Assembly: GCA_003134685.1 (NCBI GenBank) | Contig: PLCA01000009.1 | Span: forward strand, 124,001-188,000 | Reading direction: 5' to 3' | Source of the DNA: Gemmatimonadota bacterium | GTDB taxonomy: Bacteria > Gemmatimonadota > Gemmatimonadetes > Gemmatimonadales > Gemmatimonadaceae | DNA: 64,000 bases | Shown: piece by piece, positions 43,551 through 54,033 of the stretch | Numbering within the stretch: the stretch's first letter is position 1 | How the letters are laid out: every line of letters begins with the position of its first letter | The notes under the pieces: generated by a model | Told to the model about the DNA's origin: nothing | The model's input: only the letters and a program-made list of their open reading frames with translations | Database searches by the model: none | Position numbers and translations under genes: made by a program

Positions 43551-46381
43551 TCGACAGGGAATTAGTGCGGAAGGCCCTCGCTTCCATTCAAAGGCGAAGC
43601 GAATACGAGTATTTCTTCTCGAAGCTTTCGTCATCGGAGTGGATCACACCCCTTTACGATGAAGGCCATTTCGATGACCCCCCCGCTGCCATAAGCGAGG
43701 GCGAGTACATCCGGTTTCCGAGTTGGCCGGAGGGCGAATTCCTGGCGCGGATCGCTGCTGATGCGCCGGAGCAAGCGGCCAAGGTGCTTGCGAGCGTGGC
43801 ACCCACCGATAACGCGTTGGTTCATTTGAACCTAGTCGATGTCGCCCTAAAGATTGCACCTTCGCAAGCGGCTCGGTGGGCCAAAGGAGAAGCAAAATGG
43901 ATCGCCGCCCAGCCGTTCTTGCCGCTGCTTCTTCCGGAAAAGCTTGCTGAATTGGCGTCACATCTAGCCAGAAGTGGGGAAACGGAGACCGCCCTCCGGC
44001 TAAGTAAGGCGCTTCTCGAAGTGTTGCCCGATTCAAAACAGCCTGGTTCTGAAGCCCAATACCGGCTACCGCCACAAGCGCGCGCGAAGTTTGATGCGTG
44101 GCAGTACTCGAGGACAGTCGGCGTGGTGCTGCCATCATTGTTGGAGGCTGTCGGCGCGGACGCGTTGAAGCTTTTCGGCGACTTGCTGGACGACGCGCTG
44201 AAACTATCCTCGGTGGAACCATCGCAATCGCCGCGCGACTACTCTTTTATCTGGCGAGATGCGATTGAGTCTAGTGACGACGACACGCGGGATATCCGCG
44301 ATGCGTTGGTAAGTGCGGTTCGGGATGCAGCCACGCGATTGGCGGCCCTCAAGGGCTGCGATTCCGTGCTGGCAGATCTACAGTCTCGATCGTGGAACGT
44401 ATTTCGGCGCATAGCGATTCACGTCATTCGTGTTGCTTGCTCGGAGTCGCCAGAAATTGTGGGGGAAACCATTCTCTCGCGTGATTTATTTGACGATGCG
44501 ACTGTGTACCATGAGTACGCCATGTTGGTGCGGGACAAGTTCAGTTTGCTGACTGACCCACAGCGTGAGTCGTGGCTGGCATGGGTCGAGGAGGGGAAAG
44601 GGCGCGAGGGAATGCGACGGCGCCATTTAGAGGCAACTGGCGAGGAGCTTGACCAGAAGCTCGAAGATCAGTGGAACGAGCAATGGCAAAGGGATCGGCT
44701 TTCACCAGCCCGCGATTCCCTACCTAAACATTGGCGGGATCGTTTCGATGACTTTGTGCGACGATACGGTCCACCAGAGTTTGATTATGCACTTCACCGA
44801 GTAAATGTAGGATGGGGAACGCCGAGTCCCATAGGTCGCGAACAGCTTGCCCACCTTACGCCGACGGAAGTACGGAGCTTCATAGCTGGCTGGAAACCGA
44901 CCGGCAATGGTCCACGAGAACCGTCCGAAGAAGGTCTTGTTGACGCTCTGAGGGCGATGGACGAAGGTTTTTTTGAGAACCAAGCAGCCGAGGCTGAGAA
45001 ATGGGATAAGCTGCCTGCGCCCTATATCGCGGTGCTTTTTTCGGGAGCCGAAAGGGCGGTAAAGGCCGGTCGCCGAATCGCATGGAGCAATCTGCTGGAG
45101 TTGGCTGAGTCGGTGATTGCTGCAGATCGCGGTGAGGCTGAACGGCATTGGGTACGAAAATCAATCGCAGACTTGCTCCTCACGGGGTTTGATAGTGATT
45201 CGTCAAATCCACCGATGGCGGAGAAAGATCGGCTCTGGAAAGTTCTTTCGAGCCTTTCCGCAACAGCGCTCGCAGAAGACAGCGAACGTCCGGTTTCTGA
45301 CGAGGTCGATAGTCTGACTGTAGCGATCAACAGCGCCTCGGGTCGCGTTCTAGAAGCCCTAATTCGTTACGCGGTATGGATAAGAAAGAACACCTTCAAA
45401 CCTGAAAAGAATTGGCTTCTGGTCAGCGAGCTACCGGCCGTTGCCGAGGTTCTCGACAAATGGATACGTCCGGACGCCATATCGCTTATCGATGCACGTG
45501 CCATGTTTGGACTGCAGCTTGGCCCGCTGATGTGGCTCGATCGAGAGTGGGTGATAGAACGAAGGGATCTCCTCTTTCCTACCAACCCGGCATTTGCGCG
45601 CGCATGGGCGGCCACGTGGAACACATTCCTTGCTTACGGAAATCCATTTGGCTCGGCGCTCGACGATTTTCGCGAGGAATATTCGCGATCAGTCGAGCAG
45701 CTGCAGTCTGGGTCTGAACGTAAAGGCCGCAGTGATCCCGATGAGCGTCTTGCTGACCATCTCATGACGTACTTCTGGCAGGGTTTCCTCCGAAGAGAGA
45801 GCAAAGACAGACTCTTAGAAAAATTCTTCGAATTCGGGGACGCAAAACTTCGAGCCCACGCGATCGACTTTATTGGTCGAAGTCTGCATCAATCGGACGA
45901 TGTTCCGCCTGAACCCCTCCGTCTCCTGCGAGAGTTGCTCGAGTGGCGGCTGACAAAGGCGAAACAAGCAAAATCCGGTGCCGGCAAGAAAACGGATACC
46001 GAGGAATTGGTGGCCTTCGGATGGTGGATAGCTTCGGGCCAGTTCGACCCTGAATGGTCACTCAATCGCTTGATTGAGGTGCTTGAACTGGCTGGCCGCT
46101 CCGAGCCGGACCACATGGTAGCTGAACAATTGGCCAAGTGGGCAATCGCTTACCCACGCCAAACTGCTCACGCGCTTCGACTGATGATCGAAGGCATGCA
46201 GGAGATTTACTCGTTGGTCGGATGGAGAGACGAAGCAACGCAAACACTTAAGATCCTATTGGCAAGCCCAGATGAACTGGTAAGGCAAGAAGCGAGAGAC
46301 ATTGTCAACGCGCTGATTGAGCGGCGTTTTGTGGAGTTTAGATCGCTGCTTTCCGGGGGTGAGGGCAAAGCGGCTGATTAG
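43547..46381 (+). CDS. Unrecognised 944-aa helical protein, second gene of the two-gene operon
   Basis: 944 aa, coupled to the 221-aa gene by ATGA. The whole chain reads as alpha-helical repeat-like sequence, rich in Leu, Ala, Trp and charged residues, without Walker, nuclease or protease motifs. The N-terminus ITPLYDEGHFDDPPAAISEG leads into FPSWPEGEFLARIAADAP, and the C-terminal third has RAWAATWNTFLAYGNPFGSA and VAFGWWIASGQFDPEWSLNR. Such helical scaffolds resemble the C-terminal parts of large defence proteins (for example DUF4020-type regions following SIR2), where they sense or bind. The link is by style of sequence only. Cytoplasmic; no enzyme domain is visible in either gene. Confidence 0.8.
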   Translation: MIDRELVRKALASIQRRSEYEYFFSKLSSSEWITPLYDEGHFDDPPAAISEGEYIRFPSWPEGEFLARIAADAPEQAAKVLASVAPTDNALVHLNLVDVALKIAPSQAARWAKGEAKWIAAQPFLPLLLPEKLAELASHLARSGETETALRLSKALLEVLPDSKQPGSEAQYRLPPQARAKFDAWQYSRTVGVVLPSLLEAVGADALKLFGDLLDDALKLSSVEPSQSPRDYSFIWRDAIESSDDDTRDIRDALVSAVRDAATRLAALKGCDSVLADLQSRSWNVFRRIAIHVIRVACSESPEIVGETILSRDLFDDATVYHEYAMLVRDKFSLLTDPQRESWLAWVEEGKGREGMRRRHLEATGEELDQKLEDQWNEQWQRDRLSPARDSLPKHWRDRFDDFVRRYGPPEFDYALHRVNVGWGTPSPIGREQLAHLTPTEVRSFIAGWKPTGNGPREPSEEGLVDALRAMDEGFFENQAAEAEKWDKLPAPYIAVLFSGAERAVKAGRRIAWSNLLELAESVIAADRGEAERHWVRKSIADLLLTGFDSDSSNPPMAEKDRLWKVLSSLSATALAEDSERPVSDEVDSLTVAINSASGRVLEALIRYAVWIRKNTFKPEKNWLLVSELPAVAEVLDKWIRPDAISLIDARAMFGLQLGPLMWLDREWVIERRDLLFPTNPAFARAWAATWNTFLAYGNPFGSALDDFREEYSRSVEQLQSGSERKGRSDPDERLADHLMTYFWQGFLRRESKDRLLEKFFEFGDAKLRAHAIDFIGRSLHQSDDVPPEPLRLLRELLEWRLTKAKQAKSGAGKKTDTEELVAFGWWIASGQFDPEWSLNRLIEVLELAGRSEPDHMVAEQLAKWAIAYPRQTAHALRLMIEGMQEIYSLVGWRDEATQTLKILLASPDELVRQEARDIVNALIERRFVEFRSLLSGGEGKAAD

Positions 46382-46498
46382 AGCAAATCGCGATTGAATC
46401 CACAAGGGAGTCTGCGCAGATGCCTATTAGCCCAATTAGTTGTCAGCACGCTCGTGACACAGGAGCATCGGACAGGGTAGACCTGTACGATTTATCCT

Positions 46499-46595
46499 AG
46501 ATATCCAGATTTCTCACGAACCTCGCGTTCTCTCGCGAACGCCTGCGTCCATGAGCGATCGGAGCGTGTCGCTCAATTCCGCCGCCCCGAGGCCC
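46499..46595 (-). pseudogene. Degenerate gyrB 3-prime-end fragment
   Basis: On the minus strand, 46540-46499 encodes ENARFVRNLDI plus TAG, corresponding to the intact gyrB ending [11 protein letters not shown] plus TGA at 46801. In a second frame just upstream, LSDTLRSLMDAGV parallels gyr[16 protein letters not shown] shift between the two parts breaks the frame. It lies ~300 bp beyond the intact gyrB stop in the same orientation. The rest of the 61-codon open frame up to 46699 is unrelated to gyrB. Confidence 0.65.
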
Positions 46596-46800
46596 GTTTC
46601 CACGGGGTCGGAAATAATCGGAGCAATCGCAACGCCAGGATTCTGATCCCTTGCAGGTTCAGTGGCCGGGGGCGTGTCATCTAGTTGTGGACTATCCATA
46701 GCGTCGCGAGAGGAGGCCTACGTTCGACGAATACGATCAAGCAGTTTGGTCGATGAAAAGCGCGATGGTCTGTCTTGGCCGCGGAGCGATGTGCGAATTG

Positions 46801-48804
<2,004 letters not shown>

Positions 48805-49004
48805 CTAGAGCTTTGCAATTTAACCCTCGGGGAAGGGTAAAGCAACCTCAGCCGTTAATCGGAACCCATTGTGGGACAATGACTTATGAGGCCGAAAGCG
48901 ACCGGGTCGGGCCGTTTTGAGAATAGCCCTCCCGCACGAGAAATGGAGGACGAAATGTGACATGCGGTAGATGCTCGCGGCCGAGCGAAATACGGTCGGG
49001 CTGA

Positions 49005-49328
49005 TCAGCGCATCAGTTGCAGCCGGATCTTCTTGATCCGGGTCCGTCCCCCTTTTTCGTTGAGCGCGCGCAGCAGCTGCGGCTCCATCAGCGACAGCTC
49101 GGTCATCCAGCCGTTGGTCTTCACCGACACGAACAGCGTCCCGTCCTGGGTCACCGAGATCGGCTTCGTCACCGTCGCGATCTGCTTCCCGACGAGCGAC
49201 TCCCATTCCGGAACGACCTGCGCGGCTTCGACGCGCTCCTCGAGCTTCGACTGTTTGAGATACGCGCCGAGCACGTTGCCGAGCGCTTCGGGCTTCCGCT
49301 TCCTGTCCTCGGGGTCGCGCTTTCTCAC
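49005..49328 (-). CDS. dciA: DciA (DUF721) replicative helicase loader
   Basis: 107 aa from GTG 49328. The C-terminal DciA domain has the KH-like core VVPEWESLVGKQIATVTKPI, then GTLFVSVKTNGWMTELSLME and closing RTRIKKIRLQL. DciA helps load the DnaB helicase in bacteria without DnaC. The basic N-terminus (RKRDPEDRKRKP) is short. It is placed upstream of gyrB, as is common. A 260-bp region between them may contain the gyrB promoter. Confidence 0.88.
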   Translation of the reverse strand: MRKRDPEDRKRKPEALGNVLGAYLKQSKLEERVEAAQVVPEWESLVGKQIATVTKPISVTQDGTLFVSVKTNGWMTELSLMEPQLLRALNEKGGRTRIKKIRLQLMR

Positions 49329-49466
49329 GACGTTGTTACGCCCGCGCCCAAAGCGATCTGTCCGGCGACGAATCGTTTCGTCATCTTATGATTGTTTGGT
49401 TGTTGCCTGGACATCAGTAGTTATTTCCTGAAGGCGTCTGGCCACGTTCCCGAAGGAGTGTGCCGA

Positions 49467-49898
49467 ATGAGATCAAGAGTACTTCCGCGGCTTCTCGGAA
49501 TCGTCCTCATTGTATCCAGCTGTGGAGGAACCACGACTGCAGCCAATCTGGTTGACTTGACGGGCGATTGGACCTCACCAACAGGAAGCGTCACGGGTTC
49601 CTTCGATTCAGGCCTTAAGCTTACGCTTGTAGAAGCCACCGGCGGTTCTATTTCGGGAACCTGGTCTGGACAAGGCACTCCATGCACGCCCGTCACGCCC
49701 GGCGCCGTGCCAGACTGTTTTTGGTCGGGTCCGATCACCGGTTCTCATAAGGGCGACATCGTTTCGGTGACACTGCAAACCGGCCGGACTACGTTCAGCG
49801 GCACGGTCGACAACACGAATTCAATCAGTGGCACAGCACAAGCTGTCGATTCCAAAGGAAGCCCGACTGCGCCCACTGCCATCACATTCGTCCGATAA
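49467..49898 (+). CDS. Small lipoprotein, beta-rich
   Basis: 143 aa from ATG 49467, preceded by GAAGGAG. Lipoprotein signal RVLPRLLGIVLIVSSC with lipobox SSC. The mature part is a Gly/Thr-rich beta domain (VDLTGDWTSPTGSVTG, GGSISGTWSGQGTPCTP, TTFSGTVDNTNSISGTA), a layout like small lipocalin or DUF-type ligand-binding lipoproteins. A pair of cysteines (PCTP, DCFW) could form a disulfide. It stands alone on the plus strand, convergent with the next gene by 15 bp. Confidence 0.82.
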   Translation: MRSRVLPRLLGIVLIVSSCGGTTTAANLVDLTGDWTSPTGSVTGSFDSGLKLTLVEATGGSISGTWSGQGTPCTPVTPGAVPDCFWSGPITGSHKGDIVSVTLQTGRTTFSGTVDNTNSISGTAQAVDSKGSPTAPTAITFVR

Positions 49899-49913
49899 GC
49901 TTCCAGGAAACCG

Positions 49914-50357
49914 TCACCGAGCTGTTTGCAGCACGCGCACCAGGATCGAGATCGCAAGCGCCGAGAGCAGCCAATAGCAGATCGTCCGGATCCAGTTGGT
50001 GCGAATGAGCAGACGGACCTTTGCTTCACTGTACCCAGTAAGTGCCATCTCACCCTGAAGTCGGCGCTGCCACAAAGCCGTTGACATGAGTGCGAAGAAA
50101 TTCAGCCAGAACGCCGCGGCACCTTCGAAGATGGTGACGAACGCCGGGCGGAAGAACACCAGCGCGACCGACGTCAGCAGGAGAAGTATCGCCGGCACAA
50201 TCGTCGGCAGCGCCGCCGCGCGATTGTTCGCGCGCATGTACTCGGCGAACCCTTCTTTCGGAACAGCGGGATAGATCCCGTAGTGCTGGAGCTGCAGCGT
50301 CGTCATGTTGCCGGCGTTGTAGATCGCGAGGAAGAGAAAGACAACAAAGAGAGTCAT
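49914..50357 (-). CDS. Four-helix integral membrane protein
   Basis: 147 aa with four hydrophobic segments: MTLFVVFLFLAIYNAGN, PTIVPAILLLLTSVALVFF, the central GAAAFWLNFFALMSTALW, and ICYWLLSALAISILVRVLQ. It resembles small DUF-type inner membrane proteins with a conserved Q-L-Q-H-Y-G-I-Y-P region. Function unknown. Its start overlaps the stop of the NAD(P)-binding protein gene as ATGA, so both belong to one operon. Confidence 0.8.
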   Translation of the reverse strand: MTLFVVFLFLAIYNAGNMTTLQLQHYGIYPAVPKEGFAEYMRANNRAAALPTIVPAILLLLTSVALVFFRPAFVTIFEGAAAFWLNFFALMSTALWQRRLQGEMALTGYSEAKVRLLIRTNWIRTICYWLLSALAISILVRVLQTAR

Positions 50358-50977
50358 CGCCGTGCTCCGCGTACGTGAACGAGCTTTCTCAAGTGTCTGC
50401 GGTTCTCTACCGTGTCGAGCATCACGCGGGCAACCTCCTCTTTGGTGATTTGCATTCCCGCCGAACTCGGCGGGTCGTTCAGTACTGACGTTGATTGACC
50501 GTCTGGCGCCGAGCTTGTCATCCGGGGCGGCCTGAGGACGGTCCAGTCCAGATCGCTCGCCGTGACCAGTTTCTCCATCGCGCGTTGGTCGCTTGAGAAA
50601 TGACGGAGAATAGTACGCGATACGATGCGATTCACCAGGCCGATGTGCGAGTCGAGGAGAGCGGAAGACAGGATGACGAGTCTTCGGACGCCCGCTTTGC
50701 GCATTGCGGCGATCGTGGCGCGGGAGCTGTCCACGAGAACCGTGGTCGCGCCGAGTCCGCGGGTGCCCAACACAGAGAGCACCGCATCGTGACCGGGAAG
50801 AGCGTCGGCAAGCTCCATCTCGCTCATTGGATTGCCGGAGATGTTGAGGACTTTCGCCTTGTCGGCGCCGGCGAAGGGCGAACGCCCGAAGCTCGTGACG
50901 CTATGTCCGTGCGCGATCGCTTGAGCGACCAGGACGCCACCGGTTTTGCCCGTCGCTCCGAGTACGAAGAGTTTCAT
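50354..50977 (-). CDS. NAD(P)H-binding atypical SDR protein
   Basis: 207 aa. N-terminal Rossmann motif FVLGATGKTGGVLVAQAIAH (G-x-x-G-x-x-G) identifies an atypical short-chain dehydrogenase/NmrA-like protein. RLVILSSALLDSH and LDWTVLRPPRMTSSAPDG are the usual strand and W-T-[IV]-[LV]-R-P motif. The Tyr-Lys pair of classical SDRs is absent, so it may be a regulator or a flavin/biliverdin reductase-like enzyme. Overlaps the downstream membrane protein gene by 4 bp. Confidence 0.88.
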   Translation of the reverse strand: MKLFVLGATGKTGGVLVAQAIAHGHSVTSFGRSPFAGADKAKVLNISGNPMSEMELADALPGHDAVLSVLGTRGLGATTVLVDSSRATIAAMRKAGVRRLVILSSALLDSHIGLVNRIVSRTILRHFSSDQRAMEKLVTASDLDWTVLRPPRMTSSAPDGQSTSVLNDPPSSAGMQITKEEVARVMLDTVENRRHLRKLVHVRGARR

Positions 50978-50993
50978 CGGCGGTGGGATCGTA

Positions 50994-51788
50994 TCACTCG
51001 GCCATCACAGGTTCCACGGAATAAGTCGTCGGATCCTGCTTATAGAATCTCTCGAGTTGCGCGTAGAGCGCGCGATGCTTTTTCTTGAGGGCGCGCGGAC
51101 GCTCGAAGAACGCTTCCGTGATCACCGCGAAGAACTCCGCCGGATTCGTTGCGCCGTATTGGTCGAGCAGCGTCGGCAGCCCCGCGTCCGATGCGTTGCG
51201 TAGCGCATTGAACTCGGCGCTCATCACCCGCGCCCAGGCGAGATAGTCGCCGCGCGTCTCGAGCGCCGGCGTGCCGTCTGTGGTCTGATTCTCGAAATCC
51301 AGTTGGTGGGCGAATTCGTGGAGCACGAGATTCTCGCCGTCCGTCGGATCGGTAGCGCCATGGCGAACCGCGTCCCACGCCAGCACGAGCGCGCCGAGGC
51401 GCTTGCCGGTGTGGCCGAGCCGGTCTTCGCCGCCCTCTTCCCAAATGCCGCCACCGATGTAGCGATCCTCGTGCGCGGTGTAGCCCGACGGGTACACGAG
51501 GATGGAAATCAGCTCCGGGTAATAGTCTGTGTCACGATGAAGCAGTAGCAGGCACGCCTGACCCGCGATCGTGACGCGCATCTCCTCGGTGAGATCGAGA
51601 CCGCCGACTCCCTCGAAATGCTTCTCGGCCAGAAATACCTGGGTGTGGCCGAGCAGCTCGGTCTGATCTTCCGCCGAGAGCCGAGAGAAGATCGGGAGAT
51701 TGCGCTCCAGGATCGCGCGCCACTCCGCAGGAATGGGCTGGGCGCGCAGGCGCGCGCGGCGCCGGGATTTGAACAGGTCGAACACCAT
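50994..51788 (-). CDS. mtfA: MtfA-like zinc-dependent aminopeptidase
   Basis: 264 aa, the MtfA size. The metal motif HEFAH (H157, E158, H161) in LVLHEFAHQLDFENQ and further E in NPAEFFAVITEAFFERP are typical. VTIAGQACLLLLHRDTDYYP is the family block before the zinc site. MtfA is a cytosolic peptidase related to anthrax lethal factor and, in enterobacteria, regulated by Mlc binding. Target here unknown. 16 bp separate it from the NAD(P)-binding protein gene on the same strand. Confidence 0.92.
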   Translation of the reverse strand: MVFDLFKSRRRARLRAQPIPAEWRAILERNLPIFSRLSAEDQTELLGHTQVFLAEKHFEGVGGLDLTEEMRVTIAGQACLLLLHRDTDYYPELISILVYPSGYTAHEDRYIGGGIWEEGGEDRLGHTGKRLGALVLAWDAVRHGATDPTDGENLVLHEFAHQLDFENQTTDGTPALETRGDYLAWARVMSAEFNALRNASDAGLPTLLDQYGATNPAEFFAVITEAFFERPRALKKKHRALYAQLERFYKQDPTTYSVEPVMAE

Positions 51789-52254
51789 CGCTGAAGATTA
51801 ACCGTTGCCGTCGGTTCGTGGTGCGGGCTTTCTGACAGTCCATCGCGCGGGGTCGGCGTGGGATATCCTCTTCGGGAGCTCTCGCCTGCCGCTTCGCCGC
51901 CTTGCGGCTCGCTGCACCGCGCCGCCTTGCAGCGGCGCTGGCTGCGGCCGCTCCCTCAGAGGACACCCCGCGCCTCCCGTCGAGATCTGTAAAAGCGCGC
52001 GCCTCGACTGCGGAGTCAGTGCCACTTCGCGTGTGAACTTCAGCTCCCCGCGCGCGCACCGCGGCAGTTGCAAAACCGTTGGGAGGGAGGGTGAGGGTGT
52101 CCTCGTAGGCGCTTTGCAAAGCGAGCGCGAGGAGGAGACCCGCGACTGAGCGGAGCGAAGGAGCGTTGTTAGGGGCTCCGACCAAGCGAGCGTAGCGCCG
52201 AAGAGGACACCCTCACCCGACCGACCGGCACGGATCAAAGACTGCCAAGACACA
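51789..52254. other. Gene-free, repeat-like region
   Basis: 466 bp of GC-rich sequence with repeated motifs such as GAGCGGAGCGAAGGAGCG, TCGGCGCTACGC-type steps and several variants of TATCCTCTTCGG/TGTCCTCTTCGG. Open frames across it have low-complexity products rich in Arg, Ser and Pro and no recognisable domain. It contains the inverted repeat at 52089-52218. Confidence 0.6.
52089..52218. repeat. 16-bp perfect inverted repeat flanking ~98 bp
   Basis: GGGTGAGGGTGTCCTC (52089-52104) and GAGGACACCCTCACCC (52203-52218) are exact inverse complements. After a 3-nt mismatch the arms pair for six more bases (GGCGCT with AGCGCC). Inside is a perfect 14-bp palindrome, CGCTTTGCAAAGCG, near 52109-52122. 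It may be a miniature element or a folded RNA/DNA element; no target duplication is visible. Confidence 0.7.
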
Positions 52255-53238
52255 CTAGGGCGTCGCCCGGCTCGGGCACAACTTCGGCACCAGCTCGCTC
52301 ACGCGCGCGACGTTCGGGTTGTCGGCATCGTGATTCTGGCGCCTCATCGTGGTCACGGCGAGCTGGGAGAGCATCCGGCAATCGAGCGACGGATTCTCCA
52401 GCAGCGCCGCAATGACGTTCCGGTCGGTCGCGGTTCGGGAAATCTGGTCGAGAATTTCTTTCGGGGTCGAGGGATTGCCGGCGAACCAGATATCGAGGCC
52501 GGTGATCGTGGCCGGCCGGTGGTAGAGCTCGAGCAGAACTTTCGGCGGGGTGTGACGGTGCGCGGCCAGGGCCTGGAAAAAATAGTCGGGATACGACTTG
52601 GTTCGGTAAACGCGCTCCAGTGTCTCAGGTCGAGTATTCGGATTGCGGACTGCTTCCAGCGCGATGCCGAGATCGCTGGAATTGGCGAGGGTGTCGAGAA
52701 GGTTCGGGGAAATAGAATCGTCCGGTAGCGCCGCCAGGAGAAAGGCGCGGTCGGTCATGCGAGCGCGAATGCTGCTGTCGAGCCACGCGCTCTCGCGTCC
52801 GGGATTTGCCCTGAGTGCCGCGGTGATCGAGTCGCGGTCGCGCGAGATCTCGGCCTGGAAAGCCTCCTGCGTTTTATCCCTGCCTTTGTTCTTCGATATC
52901 TCCTGCCGCCCGCCGTAGATGTTGAATGAGGCGAGCGCGAGCGCACATGCCAAACCAAGCCACGCCCCGATTCGCCGCGAGGGATCGGTGGAAGTCCCGT
53001 AGCGGCCGAAGACGAGGCCGAGGAATCCACCGAGCGCGCCAAACATTGGAATGACGAGGAAGCCGATGCCGGCGGTGGACGATCTCGACTGGTAGATCGA
53101 CCAGATTCCTGTCACCACCACTGCCGCGCCGAGCAAGAGGCTCAGCAGGATACCGCGCGGCTCCCTCCTTATCAGGAGGATGACCAGCACGAGCAGATAG
53201 GCGATCGGAACGCCGACGAGCGCCAGGAAAAAGATCAA
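52255..53238 (-). CDS. Membrane protein with C-terminal helical-repeat domain
   Basis: 327 aa. The first ~110 residues hold four hydrophobic segments (VGVPIAYLLVLVILLI, GILLSLLLGAAVVVTGIW, IGFLVIPMFGALGGFLGLVF, and GAWLGLACALALASFN). The remainder is a series of short helices with patterns N-P-N/S-T-P-x-E-x-L (VRNPNTRPETLERVY, AGNPSTPKEILDQIS, LLENPSLDCRMLSQLA), as found in leucine-rich repeat variant proteins. It ends in Pro-rich residues. Inner-membrane location with the repeat domain on one side is expected. Function unknown. Confidence 0.8.
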   Translation of the reverse strand: MIFFLALVGVPIAYLLVLVILLIRREPRGILLSLLLGAAVVVTGIWSIYQSRSSTAGIGFLVIPMFGALGGFLGLVFGRYGTSTDPSRRIGAWLGLACALALASFNIYGGRQEISKNKGRDKTQEAFQAEISRDRDSITAALRANPGRESAWLDSSIRARMTDRAFLLAALPDDSISPNLLDTLANSSDLGIALEAVRNPNTRPETLERVYRTKSYPDYFFQALAAHRHTPPKVLLELYHRPATITGLDIWFAGNPSTPKEILDQISRTATDRNVIAALLENPSLDCRMLSQLAVTTMRRQNHDADNPNVARVSELVPKLCPSRATP

Positions 53239-53307
53239 CTTCGGGTCCCGTCACTCCAAATCCAGGGTCCTCTCATGCTCGGGCGGGTCCGTGTGGATCT
53301 CCGCCGA

Positions 53308-53853
53308 TCACGGACGCGATTCCATCTCCGTGGATTTCTGGGCCGGCTTCGTGGTCTGGGCATCCTGCGAGATCCGTATCTGCGGCTCGTGAAGAATGGG
53401 AATGCTCACCGACGCCGCGATGAAACAGAGATCGTGCGCCGTCTCGTGCAGCTCCAGCGCGCGCTTCTCGTCGGAGCCCGGCGCGAGTGTCACCTTGGGT
53501 CGGAGCGTCACGCTCTCGAACTTGCCGCCACCATCGGGACGCAGCAGCAGCGTTCCGCTCGCCTCATCCTCATAGGCGATGACGTTGATCTTGCTCCGCG
53601 CACAGAGCGCCAGATAGCTGAGCAGATGACAGGAGGAGAGCGCCGCTACGAAAAGGTCCTCCGGGTTGTAGACGTTGGCGTCGCCGCGAAAGATCGGGTC
53701 CGCACTCCCGGTAATATCCGGCTTGCCGTCGATCTGAAGACGGTACTTACGGCCGTATCCCGTATAGGTCGACGTGCCATCGCCGAGGTTCCCGTCCCAG
53801 ATGAGATGGGCCTTGTAGTCGTGCGCGTTTTTTCTGCCAGGTGTTGCCGACAT
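53308..53853 (-). CDS. OsmC family protein (peroxiredoxin-like)
   Basis: 181 aa from ATG 53853, which has GGAGG 9 nt upstream. OsmC/Ohr signature blocks: DPIFRGDANVYNPEDLFVAA with conserved N-P-E-D/E, LSSCHLLSYLALCARS with the first reactive Cys, and the second region AHDLCFIAASVSIPI with the resolving Cys. These proteins reduce organic hydroperoxides or act on other thiol substrates in the cytoplasm. Upstream frame to 54000 is unlikely to be translated. It lies downstream of recF on the same strand. Confidence 0.9.
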   Translation of the reverse strand: MSATPGRKNAHDYKAHLIWDGNLGDGTSTYTGYGRKYRLQIDGKPDITGSADPIFRGDANVYNPEDLFVAALSSCHLLSYLALCARSKINVIAYEDEASGTLLLRPDGGGKFESVTLRPKVTLAPGSDEKRALELHETAHDLCFIAASVSIPILHEPQIRISQDAQTTKPAQKSTEMESRP

Positions 53854-54033
53854 GAAAAGCCTCCGCGTTGGAATTCCTACCTTCTTTATAGTAGTGATCA
53901 GTCCGCCGACAAAAGTTGCTCGCGCGCTGCCACATCCGTTAGGAGGCCTTTTGCCTTCACGCCACCTGGTGGCGTCCCGACGTTTGCAGCTAGTCGCCAT
54001 CAGCTTTAGTTCAGCTTCCAGCTCCCTTCTCGT

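Noticed and set aside
31593-46381. CRISPR array, integrase or transposase in the island
   Set aside because: No regularly spaced direct repeats and no recombinase or transposase motif were found in any frame examined.
46514-46699. 61-aa minus-strand open frame as a gene
   Set aside because: Its 3-prime part overlaps the degenerate gyrB end in a shifted frame; the rest is unrecognised, so it is not called as a gene.
51798-52253. 151-aa minus-strand open frame between mtfA and the membrane protein gene
   Set aside because: Low-complexity product lying across an inverted repeat; no motif, so treated as non-coding repeat.
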